From: Omnitrophica WOR_2 bacterium RIFOXYA2_FULL_38_17 | GTDB taxonomy: Bacteria > Omnitrophota > Gorgyraeia > Zapsychrales > Zapsychraceae | Assembly (NCBI GenBank): GCA_001805965.1 | Contig: MHHG01000057.1 | Location: forward strand, 149,975-185,182 | DNA length: 35,208 bases | Direction of reading: 5' to 3' | Shown here: piece by piece, positions 10,311 to 21,300 of the stretch | Layout: every line of letters starts with the position of its first letter | Numbering within the stretch: position 1 is the stretch's first letter | Notes under the pieces: model-generated | What the model was told of the DNA's origin: nothing | Databases searched by the model: none | Seen by the model: the letters and a program-made list of their open reading frames with translations, nothing else | Made by a program: the position numbers and the translations under genes

Positions 10311-10763
10311 CTAAACTTTTGCTCGTAACAGTTGATTAACTAAAGAGCTAACTACTTTATTGTCTGCCCTTCCTTGAGCTTTTTCAGCAACGACCTTCAT
10401 AACTTTACCCATATCCTTCATTGAGGTTGCTTCTGTTTCAACAATTGCCTTATCAATCATTTTTCTTATTTCATCTTCCGACAATTCTTCCGGCAAATAA
10501 AACTTTAAAATAGCAACTTCCGCTTCTTCCTTATCAGCTAAATCTAATCTGCCGCCATTACGAAACTGCTCGATAGAATCAAGTCTCTGTTTTATCTGCT
10601 TTTTTATCACAGCTATAACATCAACATCTTCAAGCTCTTTCAACTTCTTTTCGATACAAATATTCTTTATCTGAGCTCTTAAGAAATTTAATGTTGTAGA
10701 CTTCAAAGAATCCTTAGCTTTCATCGCCTGAACATAATCTAAACTAATTTGTTTTTCTAGCAT
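10311..10763 (-). CDS. GatB/YqeY domain protein
   Basis: MLEKQISLDYVQAMKAKDSLKSTTLNFLRAQIKN...KAQGRADNKVVSSLVNQLL. The ORF-track start (10784) is TTG; ATG at 10763 has GGAG upstream. Confidence 0.9.
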   Translation of the reverse strand: MLEKQISLDYVQAMKAKDSLKSTTLNFLRAQIKNICIEKKLKELEDVDVIAVIKKQIKQRLDSIEQFRNGGRLDLADKEEAEVAILKFYLPEELSEDEIRKMIDKAIVETEATSMKDMGKVMKVVAEKAQGRADNKVVSSLVNQLLRAKV

Positions 10764-10870
10764 ATCAGATCTCCATCTATTCAATTTATTATCAATGTTA
10801 GTAAAAAATAAAATTAAAAAGCTATTGTACTAAAATTAACATAATATTTCTACTACTTTTATATATATAG

Positions 10871-11092
10871 TTATAAGCCACTGATAAAGAGGGTCTTACT
10901 GCGGGTTTTTAAGCCTTTTTTTATTAAAATAGCACTTTTTTTAACCCCAAAGTGTTCTGACAGAACCTCTATAAGAGCCTTGTTGGCCTTACCATCAACT
11001 GCAGGAGCGGTCAGATACACTTTAAAAACATCATTTTCCTGCTTTATTAGATTTTTTTTAGCCTGTGGTATAACCTTAATATCTATTATCAT
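10871..11092 (-). CDS. DUF167 (YggU) family protein
   Basis: KVIPQAKKN...VYLTAPAVDGKANKALIEVLSEHFGVKKSAILIKKGLKTRSKTLFI. Confidence 0.92.
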   Translation of the reverse strand: MIIDIKVIPQAKKNLIKQENDVFKVYLTAPAVDGKANKALIEVLSEHFGVKKSAILIKKGLKTRSKTLFISGL

Positions 11093-11166
11093 AAAAAAAC
11101 TCAGCTTAACCTCGTGCCTTTTTTTATTCTACTCACTTAGTTATGTATTCTCTTAAGAATAATTAA

Positions 11167-11919
11167 CTATGGTAACACCATATCCAAATGATTGTCCTTT
11201 AGCCACTTTATTTCTCTTTTATATCTCGGAAGTATTTTTTCAACTTTTTGCCAAAAACGTTTTGAGTGGCTGGGAACTATCAAATGACATAACTCATGAA
11301 CAACAACATAATCAACAACCGCAATAGGCGATAAAATTATCTGCCAATTTAATGTAATAGTTTTTGCATTATAAGCGCAATTACCCCAAATTCTTTTTAA
11401 AGTTCTAATTTTTATTTTTTCAGGATAAACTCCTAATATCCTGGAATAATTGAATATCCTACCGCCTAATATTTCTTTAGCTTGAGCTTTATACCATGCC
11501 ACAAAAGCTTTTTTAAGTACTTCTTCCTCACAGCTCTTTTCAACGCTAGCAGGCACTGTAACATGCCACATCAAACCATTAAAATCTAATTTTACCCTTT
11601 TGATGTCTTTTCTATCAATTCTAATTTTATACTTTTTTCCTAAAAATAAAAATTCTTGCCCCTCTGCAAATTTTTTTGAATCCAGATAGTCCTTGTTAAT
11701 CCTAGCCTCTTTTGTCCTTTTTAAGATCCAGTCTAATTTTTGCTTAACAAAGTCTAAAACAACAGGTTGTTTTACAAAAAAGGGGCAATAAACGCTAACA
11801 ACTCCTTTTGCATCAACAGAAATTGCAATTGAACGCCGCTCACTAGACCTTGTTAAAAAAAAAGCAAGCACCCCTAGTTTTGTTTGCAGGGAGCATCTTT
11901 GTTTCTCTATTCTTTTCAT
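11167..11919 (-). CDS. YgjP-type (DUF45) zinc metallopeptidase
   Basis: HELCHLIVPSHSKRFWQKVEKILPRYKREIKWLK and RIWGNCAYNAKTITLNWQIILSP. Confidence 0.92.
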   Translation of the reverse strand: MKRIEKQRCSLQTKLGVLAFFLTRSSERRSIAISVDAKGVVSVYCPFFVKQPVVLDFVKQKLDWILKRTKEARINKDYLDSKKFAEGQEFLFLGKKYKIRIDRKDIKRVKLDFNGLMWHVTVPASVEKSCEEEVLKKAFVAWYKAQAKEILGGRIFNYSRILGVYPEKIKIRTLKRIWGNCAYNAKTITLNWQIILSPIAVVDYVVVHELCHLIVPSHSKRFWQKVEKILPRYKREIKWLKDNHLDMVLP

Positions 11920-11933
11920 AATAAAAGGAACCT

Positions 11934-12013
11934 AAAATAAAAAAGGCCAAGTCTCGTCTTTAATCCATCTAACACCTGTTATCAAGATGTATTAAATCGA
12001 AACCTGACCCCAT
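11934..12013 (-). terminator. Long hairpin + T-tract 3' of the PilZ gene; candidate terminator with REP-like features
   Basis: Minus-strand RNA GGUCAGGUUUCG...CGAGACUUGGCC pairs over 12 positions (WC + G.U), then UUUAAU/AUUAAA and an inner UAACA/UGUUA hairpin, followed by UUUUUUAUUUU. Confidence 0.7.
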
Positions 12014-12028
12014 ACGACTATTATCTGC

Positions 12029-13147
12029 TTACTTAAAATTCTCAACTTTGATCTCAACCTGCGAACCAGCATTCATAACAGCCGAATTATAGCTTTCAAT
12101 ATCAACTTTAACAGCCTCGCCGTTCTTAACAAAATAGCCATTATTTCCCAACAAAACTCTTACCCTATCCATTTCCCTTAATGCCTGAGTCCTGACTTTT
12201 TTTGCTTCAATCCTAAAATCTTTTATTTTCGATTTCACAAGGTTCATCTTATCATGATACAACTGCAATAATACTTTGCCTTCTCCAATATTGTTTATAT
12301 TCCCCTCATAATACTTAAGCTTAGAATCTAATGAAGCAATTTCCGTTCTTAGGCCAGTACTCTTATTTTCTAAAGCTTTAATTTGCGCTTCAAGCTCAGC
12401 TCTGACTGCCGCTAATTCTGTTTCTTTTAAAGCAGTTAAATTACTGATTTCAGATTGCATTTTGATAGCCATTTCATTTTTGGCATCAACCAGCATCGAC
12501 TCTGTCTTAACAAGAATGGCTTTCGTCATCTGTAACTCTCTTGAAATATCCTTTAACATAATGCTTGAAGCATTCAGCTCCTGGTTTGCTTCCAATAATC
12601 TTAATTCACTTTCATGATAAAGCCTTGCATAATTCTGGGTAAGAGTTGCCTGCTTGCTTGATACTGCAAACATTTTTATATTAGCCATGCTCATATTATT
12701 GTATGTCTCTACTCCAACAGAAATAGTATACACGGTTAAGCCAATTATAACTAAGGCCAGAATTAACCCTACAAAATTAATTACAGTATTAGCCTTCTCA
12801 ATTTTAATAATTTTTTCTTTTATCATATTCTTAAGATTTAACAGGACAGTTTGGGTAGGTTCAAAAAATTCAATGCCACACAAATATTTTCGTCGCGAAT
12901 ATCCTTTTTTCTTTGACCATATTAATTTACCAATTTTAGGTATAAAAGAATTCTCTTCTTTAGGGTTGTCTACTGTAAAAAAGCATTTGTCTGCTGGCGC
13001 CTTTTCTGAATCTATTTCAAGCAACATGCCTGTTGAGCTAATATTCCGAACAAAACCTTTACCACTCATGCCATTTCCATCAATTAACCATGAAACCTTT
13101 TTCCTCTCATTGACTCTATAGTCAAATCTGGAATCATTAAACAACAT
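12029..13147 (-). CDS. PilZ-domain membrane protein with extended coiled coil
   Basis: PilZ motifs RVNER (RxxxR) and NISSTG ([DN]xSxxG), TM VINFVGLILALVIIGLTVYTISVG, then a long heptad-rich coiled coil. Confidence 0.8.
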   Translation of the reverse strand: MLFNDSRFDYRVNERKKVSWLIDGNGMSGKGFVRNISSTGMLLEIDSEKAPADKCFFTVDNPKEENSFIPKIGKLIWSKKKGYSRRKYLCGIEFFEPTQTVLLNLKNMIKEKIIKIEKANTVINFVGLILALVIIGLTVYTISVGVETYNNMSMANIKMFAVSSKQATLTQNYARLYHESELRLLEANQELNASSIMLKDISRELQMTKAILVKTESMLVDAKNEMAIKMQSEISNLTALKETELAAVRAELEAQIKALENKSTGLRTEIASLDSKLKYYEGNINNIGEGKVLLQLYHDKMNLVKSKIKDFRIEAKKVRTQALREMDRVRVLLGNNGYFVKNGEAVKVDIESYNSAVMNAGSQVEIKVENFK

Positions 13148-13307
13148 GCTTGAATTAACTGATAGAATAATCCACCTCCCGATAAAACCATATTGATTTT
13201 ATAAAAATTTCTTAAAAAACGAACATAGACATTTTTGCAGGAGAATTATTTCAATAAAGACCTAAGTTACTGAGCTCTATTACTTTTTATTCAGTATATA
13301 ATTTATT

Positions 13308-13336
13308 TTTGCTGAAAACAAGCTTATTTCAGCAAA
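13308..13336. terminator. Perfect 10-bp hairpin downstream of the AsmA-like gene
   Basis: TTTGCTGAAA acaagctta TTTCAGCAAA, 28 bp after the stop. T-tract is poor on the minus strand, so the terminator role is uncertain. Confidence 0.5.
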
Positions 13337-13364
13337 TTTTCTTATATAGTTTATAAGATATATA

Positions 13365-15245
13365 CTACTTGAAAATCATATCTAATACATTATCAATAAT
13401 GATAGATTCAGGTGACTTTTCTTGCTTATTCTCTTGCTGCTGAGGATCTGATTGAATCTCAAGGTTGTTACTATCCGCATTTTGTCCTGACTGGTCCTTC
13501 TGATCAGTATTTTCCTCTTCAATACCTAACGCGCCAAAAATCACTTTTCTTAATTCAGTCTTTCCTTTTTCCTTAAACAGGACCTTTCCAATCTCTTCAA
13601 TATCCGGATAGATAATAAATCTATCAATTTTTCCCTCATATGTTTTCATCGGGATACGAATTCTGTCGTTGTCGCGCAAAAGTGACAGCTCACTAACAGT
13701 TTGCATCATAATCCTGGATAAATCCTCTTTAATATACAGGTCGCTTCTAACACTTAGATTACCATCAAAATCACATTTAGCCCCAGCTAAAATAACAATA
13801 TCACTTGTGCCAACATGAGCGTTCCTAGCTGTTGCAACACCCTCCTGAACCTGCGCATCAAACATAAATTCATCAAACTCAGTATCTTTAGCTTTAAGTT
13901 TTTCCTTATCTGCTTCAGAGAGACTTTCTTCAATTTTCTCAGCCAAATTAGGGATAATTGATATTTTTTCCAAAATGATTTTAAGCAAATTAACATCAAG
14001 TATCTTTCCCTTATCTATGTTGAAATGACCTTGTCCCTGAAAATTGCTTTTTATAGCTTCAATATCAAAACCCTGGCCACTGCCCTTAAAGTTTCCGAAC
14101 ATTCTCCCTTCCGTTTTAATATCTGCAATGTATTTTCCTATAACTTCACTTACATTAACATCCTCAACACCAAGATCTGCTGAATACTCTTGTTTATTTA
14201 AATAATCAGCAATATCCGCCTTTATATTTATAGACCCAGAAGCAAAATACATAAAAACTTGATCAATTTTTAAATCCTTCTCAGTCAAACTAAAGCGCAT
14301 ATCAATATTATCAATCGGATATTCAATATTACTTAAACTAATTTTTCCATCGATGATTTCACCTGATAAATCAAGCTTTTCCAAGCCATTGGCTCCTATC
14401 TCCGCAGTTTTCAAATTCATAGTAAAGAGCCCTTGCAGGATTCTATCGAGCCCAATGTCCTCAATTACGGGCAGAACTTTTTTCAATTCTTTTACAGAAA
14501 TGGTCGTTATATTTGTTTTAAGATTAGTGTTGCTTATGCTAACCTTACTGCTTAAATTATCCACAGACGCTTTTCCCTTAAGACTGATATTATCCTCATC
14601 GCTAATTAAAGATAATGCTAATTCATAATCAAATTCTTTATTAAAAGCAAAATCTCTGATTTTGAAACCAATATTTTCTATATTTAGCTCAAAGTATGGT
14701 TTGACGCTTTCATCCCGATAATAGATGTTCCCGTTTTTAATATTCATAGCTTCAACCATAACTGCTGAAGAATAATCCTCATTAGAACTTTTATTTTTAA
14801 CTTCTTTGTCGCTTTTAACAGACTCTGTAGGTTTGTTATTACTATTCTGTACCTCTTGCTTAACTGCAGCTTCTTTAATAGCAGTTTTAATTATCTCAAC
14901 TGTTGGATCATTTAAACTGATCTCATTAATTACAATTCTTTTGTTTGCCAAATACTCTTTAACACTTATTGTTAGCACAATTTCTTTAATCATTAACTCA
15001 TTGCGCATTTGATCAGCTATACTTCCGGACATTTTCATATTTTGCAATTTTAACAAAACTCCATCAGAGAATGAAAAATCTAAAAACATATCACCTATCT
15101 TAACCGATTGATTCGAAGCTTTAGACATTTCATATTCTATTGTTGGCTTATATTTGTTAATATCAAAGGTCTTAAATAAATAAATTAAAATTATAATTAT
15201 AATAACAAGGATGAAAACTATCGTTTTTAAAATATTTTTTATCAT
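13365..15245 (-). CDS. AsmA-like protein (DUF748/AsmA C-terminal type)
   Basis: N-terminal TM, repeated beta pattern, GQGHFNIDKGKILDVNLLKIILEKISIIPNL, FDEFMFDAQVQEGVATARNAHVGTSDIVILAGAKCDFDGNLSVRSDLYI. Confidence 0.75.
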   Translation of the reverse strand: MIKNILKTIVFILVIIIIILIYLFKTFDINKYKPTIEYEMSKASNQSVKIGDMFLDFSFSDGVLLKLQNMKMSGSIADQMRNELMIKEIVLTISVKEYLANKRIVINEISLNDPTVEIIKTAIKEAAVKQEVQNSNNKPTESVKSDKEVKNKSSNEDYSSAVMVEAMNIKNGNIYYRDESVKPYFELNIENIGFKIRDFAFNKEFDYELALSLISDEDNISLKGKASVDNLSSKVSISNTNLKTNITTISVKELKKVLPVIEDIGLDRILQGLFTMNLKTAEIGANGLEKLDLSGEIIDGKISLSNIEYPIDNIDMRFSLTEKDLKIDQVFMYFASGSINIKADIADYLNKQEYSADLGVEDVNVSEVIGKYIADIKTEGRMFGNFKGSGQGFDIEAIKSNFQGQGHFNIDKGKILDVNLLKIILEKISIIPNLAEKIEESLSEADKEKLKAKDTEFDEFMFDAQVQEGVATARNAHVGTSDIVILAGAKCDFDGNLSVRSDLYIKEDLSRIMMQTVSELSLLRDNDRIRIPMKTYEGKIDRFIIYPDIEEIGKVLFKEKGKTELRKVIFGALGIEEENTDQKDQSGQNADSNNLEIQSDPQQQENKQEKSPESIIIDNVLDMIFK

Positions 15246-15261
15246 TTTAGTATCCTAAAGT

Positions 15262-15328
15262 AAAAAAGGAAGCTGCCCTATCAAACAATTATCAGAATTT
15301 TTATTGTTTTATAGGTACATACTCCCTT
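15262..15328 (-). terminator. Candidate terminator/attenuator between the TPR-coiled-coil gene and the AsmA-like gene
   Basis: Minus strand: AAGGGAG-uaugua-CCTATAAAACAAT-loop-ATTGTTTGATAGG-gcag-CTTCCTTTTTTACTTT. Inner arms match 12/13, outer arms 7 bp with one G.U, then T6. Confidence 0.6.
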
Positions 15329-15362
15329 AAATTTTATGCTGAATTTTTTTTATTCACCTGAA

Positions 15363-18300
15363 CTACTTTTTAACTTCTACTGAATCCAGAGCATTTCTTA
15401 TAAGCTCTTCTCTGGTCTTCTTTAGCTCTGCTGCAACAACCTTATCTTTGTCAATATAAGCAGCTTTCTCTTCCATAAAACGGCTTTCCTGCTTTAAGTT
15501 TTCTTGCTGCGATTTTTGGTTCTCCAGAGTTTCAATACTTATTTTAATAATTCTCTTCAAATAATCATTTGAATCCTTATAGTCCGGCTTTAAGGATTCT
15601 ATCTCCTCGAATAAATCCTTAGAGCCTGTATAGTTTCTTTCTTTAAACAATTTAGTTGCCTTTTGATAAAGAATCTCTAGATTTTCCTCAAACTCAGCTC
15701 TTACCTTTTCACGCTCTTCTTGCAATTCCTGCTGTCTTTTCTTCACCATCATAGCCAACTGATTCTTCTTGTCTTTTTCCGACTGATCAACAACTTTTGT
15801 TTTTGTATCATCAACAACAATATCTTCTTTTCTTTTATCAACTTTAGCTGCCGCAGCTTTAGCTTTTTTTTCAGATATTCTTTCCAACCTCTTGCTTTCT
15901 TTTTCTTTCTCTATTTCCTCTAATTTCTGCATCCTGATTTCTTCACGTCTTTTTCTCTCTAACTCCTTATTTTTTATTTTTTCTTCCCTTAGTTTTTCTT
16001 CAGAAGCAAGCATTTCTTCCCTTTGCTTTAATTTTTCAATCTGTATTTGCTCCTTTAACTTCTCAGCTTCAATTTTCTTTTCCTCAATTACCAATTTATT
16101 CTTTAATGTCTCAATTTCTTTTTTCTTAACAAGTTCTATTCTTTCTTTTTCCTTGCGCAACCTCTCAGCTTCTCTCTCATTCTGAATATCCAATATCTCC
16201 TTTTCCTTACGCAATTTCTCCTCATTACGTTTCATTATCAGCTCATTTTCCCTTTTCTTCTTGTCCAGTGCCTTCTTCATATTGTCCCGCGCTTTTGCCA
16301 TATTTTTTCTTATTCTGGCAGCATATTTTTCGTCAAATTTATTATCATTAAGCATTTGCTCAACTTTTTGAAATTTTTCTCCAAAATTTTCTAAATCTTC
16401 ATTTTTAGCTAACTCAACAGCTTCCTTATATTCCAGGTCTAATACAGCTTTTAATCCTTCTATCCGCGCCTTTTCTTCTTTTTCTAGATCTGCTTGCTCT
16501 AACTTAATTTTTAATTCACTTGCTTCCATTTCCTTCATTTCATCTTTTAAAATACTATCTAATTTTTCTTTTTCCTTCCTATCAATCTTTACCTTATTTT
16601 CAGCCAAAACCTTATTTTCATTTTTTACTTGCTCAGATTTTTGTTTTTTTAGCTTTTCAGCCCTTATTTCCGCAATTTTATTGTATTTTTTTGCTTTATC
16701 GTGCTCTGAATCAAGTTCCTCCACTAAGGAGAACAATACTTTTGCAGCTTCATAATTTTCATTTTCAAAACTTCTTAATCCATCAATATAAATATCGTTA
16801 ATGCTGCTACCCCATCTTGAACTATCTTCTCGTCGGTCTTTAGCCTTAAGATATTCAATCATCTTTTGTTGTTGTTTAATAATCCTTTGCTTGTTCCTTT
16901 CAATTCTTTTCACACGGCTAAGATCATTATCAACAAAGAGACTGCTTGAACCGCTCATTCTTTTTGCATCTTGTTGATTTTTTATATTTACTAATCTTGC
17001 GACTTCCCTTGCTTGGTTCTTTAAGATTTTTTTCTTATTCTTTTCAGACCTGGCCAAAGCTTTTTTCATCAACTTCATCTCAACTTTGGATTGTTTCTCT
17101 TTTATAAGAACATCTTTTTCGATAATTTTAAATTCTTTTGTTTTTTGCTCCTCGCTTATCTTTTCAGCTAATTCCTCTTCGGCTGCTAACTGTTTCTCAA
17201 GTACTACTTGTTCTAGTGCCTGCTTCTCAACTTCTTTTTGTTCTTCAAGAGCTATTTGTTCTGCTTTTTGTTTTTCAAGTGCCTCTTGTTCCAAACGCTT
17301 TTCTTCATTACGTTTTGCTTCAAGAACTTCCTGCTCTTCTTTTCTTTTTTGGTCTTCAATATCTTTCAGGAGCTGTTTCTGTAGCGCTTCAGCTTCTTTG
17401 ACTTCAGCTTCTGTCTTATATCTATCGGTTATCATCTTCTTTTTCTGCAGCTTGTCTTTTTCCTTTTGCTCAAGAAAAACCCTTCTTTCTTCCTTTTTTT
17501 CTAATTTTTTTCTTTGCCTTTCTTGCTCCGCCTCAACTCTCTTTGCTTCTCTTTGCTGCGATCTAAACTCTTTATTATTTCTTTCATCAACAAAAGCTTT
17601 TCTTTTTACCTCAGCCTTTATCTTTGCAGCATTGATCTCTCCGGCTTTTTTCCAATCATACTCACCTGCTGCTATAGGATGCTTAACTTCTTTATCACTT
17701 ACTGCAAGCTGAGAAACTTGTTTTTTTATGATTTTGTCTATCTTAAGGATATAATTATCGGTGTTTTTATATCCCGGGATAAGCTTACCTACTGTAATAA
17801 ATTGAACCCTAGCCAATTCATATTGCTTCTCTTTATACTGTTTTACAGCTCTTCGGTATATTTCATTTGCTTCTTTCTCAACACTTATTCTAGGATCTTC
17901 TTCATCTTGCTTTACTTCTATCTCTTCATCTTCTTTTTGTTTTATTGATTCTCTTACATTCTTAGCCTGTCTCTCTTTTTCTTCCTGAATATTTTGCTTT
18001 TCAATAATGCTTTGGATTTTATCAATATATATCTTGTTTTTCTTATATCCAGGATTCAACAGCCCTACTTCCATAAATTTAACTCTTGCTAATTCATATT
18101 GTTTATCTTTATAAAGCTTTATTGCCCTTTGATACAATTCTTCTGCTTCTTTATTAAATATAAGTTCAGAAGCAGGTTCATCTTCGTTTATTTTTACAGC
18201 TGGCTCATTGCTTTCTTTTGATACTGCCAATGGCTTTACCTTATTAGGCAGTTCCTTACTTCTTAACTTCTCTTGATTACGCTCAATATCAGCATCTATA

Positions 18301-21300
18301 TTATACAAATAATCCGTAGTATCCTTATATCCAGGAACTATTGCTTCAACCTGTATAAATTTGATCTTTGCATCAATATAATGATCGGACCTATAAAGTT
18401 TCATTGCCTCTTTATATTTTGCTTCAGCTTCCAGCAGGAACCTGCTATTTCTCTTTTCTTCTTCCCTTCGAATATAGTCTTCTTCAGCTGTTAGATTTTT
18501 TATTTCAGAATACTCATCGACTTTCGCAAGATTCTCCTTCTCTTCAATTCTTTCTTCGATATATCGCTCTTCAGTTTCTTCAGGGATATCTTCAACCTCT
18601 GCAACCTGTTTTTCCTCGACAATATCTTCTTTAACAATCTCTAAAGAGTCAGAACCTCCCTTATCTAACCAGCGCAACCTTGCAAGATATTTCGCAGTAG
18701 ATTTGTAATCAGGATATATATCTTCAACTTCCAGAAACTTTTTTCTGCATTCGGAATAAAGTTTTTTCTTGCAAAGGGTCAATGCTGATTTATAGAGGAT
18801 ATCCGCTTCTTTCCTCAATGCATCTTTTGCTTGTTTATCGCTTATGACTTCAATCGTGGCTTGCTTAAATTCTTTTTTCTTTCTCTCAAGCTCATCTTCC
18901 TTTAGCTTTTGTTCCTGAAGCTTACGCTTTTCCTGCAAGTCATATAATCTACTGCTCTCTATCTTATTATCAACTTCGCTCAAATATCTATCAACTAACT
19001 TATAATGAGGATAGTCCTCACTAACTTTTACAAACTTTTCTTTAGCTATCTTATAAAGCTTTTTATTATAATATTTCAATGCAGACTTATAAACACGCTC
19101 TACCGCTTTTTCTTTCAGCTTCTCTTTTTGTTGTTCTTCTGTAAGAAGCTGTTTTCTTAGATTTTCCTCTAATCTTTTCTTCGCTAATTGCTCATCTCTC
19201 AATTTTATTGCCAATTCTACATGTTCTTCTTCCTTTTTCTTCTTTTCTGTAGCTAGAACTTCTTTACTTATTTTATTAAGAAACTCTTCTGTTTTTTTAT
19301 ACCCTGCAATTATATCCTGAACTTCCTGAAATTTTTCTTCTGCCTGAACATATAGCTGTTTGCTGTAAAGCAAAACAGCAATCCTATAGGCATTCTCCGC
19401 GGAGGCGTTTAATTCTTTTATCCTTTCATTTTCAGCTTTTTCTTCTCTTTGTCGCCTTTCTTTTTCTTCACGCTCTTTCTGCAATCTTTCTTCTTTTAAC
19501 TGCTCTTCAAACTCTCTTTGCTCTCTTTCCAGCCTTATATTCTTTTCCTGCTCAATAACATAATCAATATTCTCTAAATATTTCGCAGTTGATTTATATT
19601 CAGGATAAAGCAGCTGAACTTCTTCAAATTTATCCTTAGCTTTATCATATAATTTCTTTCTATAATGGGAGATTGCAGCTTCATACAACACGCTTGCCTC
19701 ATCTTCAAGCCTTTTGACCCATTCCTTCTCTTCTTCTTCCAAAAGCTTTAATCTTCTCGCTTCTTCTCTTTCTTCAGCTAATTTTTCTTCCCGCTTCCTT
19801 CTTTGTTCTATCAAAAACCTTGCCTGAACCTCTTCCTGTTCTTTTTCTTTGATCTTTTGATCTATCCTGTTCAAATAACTTTCTGCAGACTTGTACTTGG
19901 GATAACGCATCTGAAGATCTTCAAATTCTGTATAAGCATCCTCATACAAACCACTATCATATAAAGTAACTGCCTTTTTATAAAGGCTCTCTGCTTCATT
20001 CTCTAATTTTTCTATTCTCTGTCTTTCAAGCTTCTCCCTCTCTAATAATGCTATGTTTTCTAAGCGCTCTCTTTCTTTTTCTTTTTCGGACATCTCATAA
20101 TCAAACTCTCTCTTCTCTCGCTCAAGTCTTTTATCTGCATCTTTTTCTAATTGCTCATCAATACGTTCTATATACTTTTGTGTATATTTATAGTCAGGAT
20201 ACATTTCCCTGACTTCTGAAAATTTTTCTCTTGACCTGTATAGCTCTCCCTTTTCATACAAAACTATCGCAGCATCATAAACAAACCCTGCTTCTTCTTT
20301 TAGCCTGTCAACAACATCTCTTTCTTCTAGTTCAATAGCCAATATCCGTTTTTCTTCCTGCATCCTTCTTATTGCTTTTTCATCATCATTTTCTTTATCA
20401 ACTTTTTCTTTTCTTTTTTCAAGATCCAATATCGTATCTTTTTCGATTTCTTGATCTATGCTAGTTAAATAACGGACTGTAGACTTATAGTCAGGCAATA
20501 TAAATTCAACTTCTTTAAATCTTTCTTTTGCCTTTAGAAATTCCCTTGCCCTATAATACTTTAAGGCATCTGCATAAATAGCTTCTGCCTGTTTTTCCAT
20601 TTTTGCCCTGCGATTTTCTTCTCTTGTTTCAAGATCCTTTCTCCAAGCCTCTTTCTCCTGCCTGCGGACATAAGCCTCTTTCTTTAATTTTTCATCGATC
20701 AATACCTGCTGCTCTTCCTGTATCTTTTGATCGATTATCATCAAATAACTTCTTGTTGCCCTATGATCAGGAAACATTTCTTCAACATTTTCAAATTCTT
20801 CTTTAGCAACTAAAAATTTATTCTGCTTGAACAAAGAAACTGCCGTATCATACGCTTCCTCAACCTCTTTAACCGTATACCCTCGCTCGACCTCAAGCCT
20901 CTTAAGCCTTCGCTCCTCTTCTTTGTTCAAAAACTCTTTCTGCAGCTTCGTCTTTTTCACACTCTCTTTTAAATACCCTCTCATTTCTGGGTGCTCTGTT
21001 ATCTCAATCGCCTTTTCCCAATAATCCTGCGCTTTCTTCAGATTTCCCTGCTCATAATAACGCATCGCCTTATCATAGTAATCCCTTGCTTTTTCTTCAC
21101 GCTGAAGATTTCTTCTTCGTACAGCCTGGTCCTTTATCTTCTCATTTGCTTCTTCAATTTTTTGTTTTGATTTTTTGATGAGGTCCCTGATATTTATAAT
21201 ATATCCTTCTTTTACTTTCTGTTCCTCAATGGCAGGTGTTACTTCTTCAGATTCTGCTCGCACTAAAACAGCTGAGAATAATGCAATAGCAAAAGGAATG

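Noticed and set aside
11135-11170. TATTCT-CTTA-AGAATA hairpin after the YgjP-type gene
   Set aside because: Six AT-rich pairs and no T-tract; likely chance.
12654-13121. Plus-strand 155-aa ORF opposite the PilZ gene
   Set aside because: Antisense of a gene with clear PilZ motifs and TM segment; no independent support.
13337-13362. CTTATA...TATAAG inverted repeat upstream of the 13308-13336 hairpin
   Set aside because: Short and AT-only; expected by chance in this composition.
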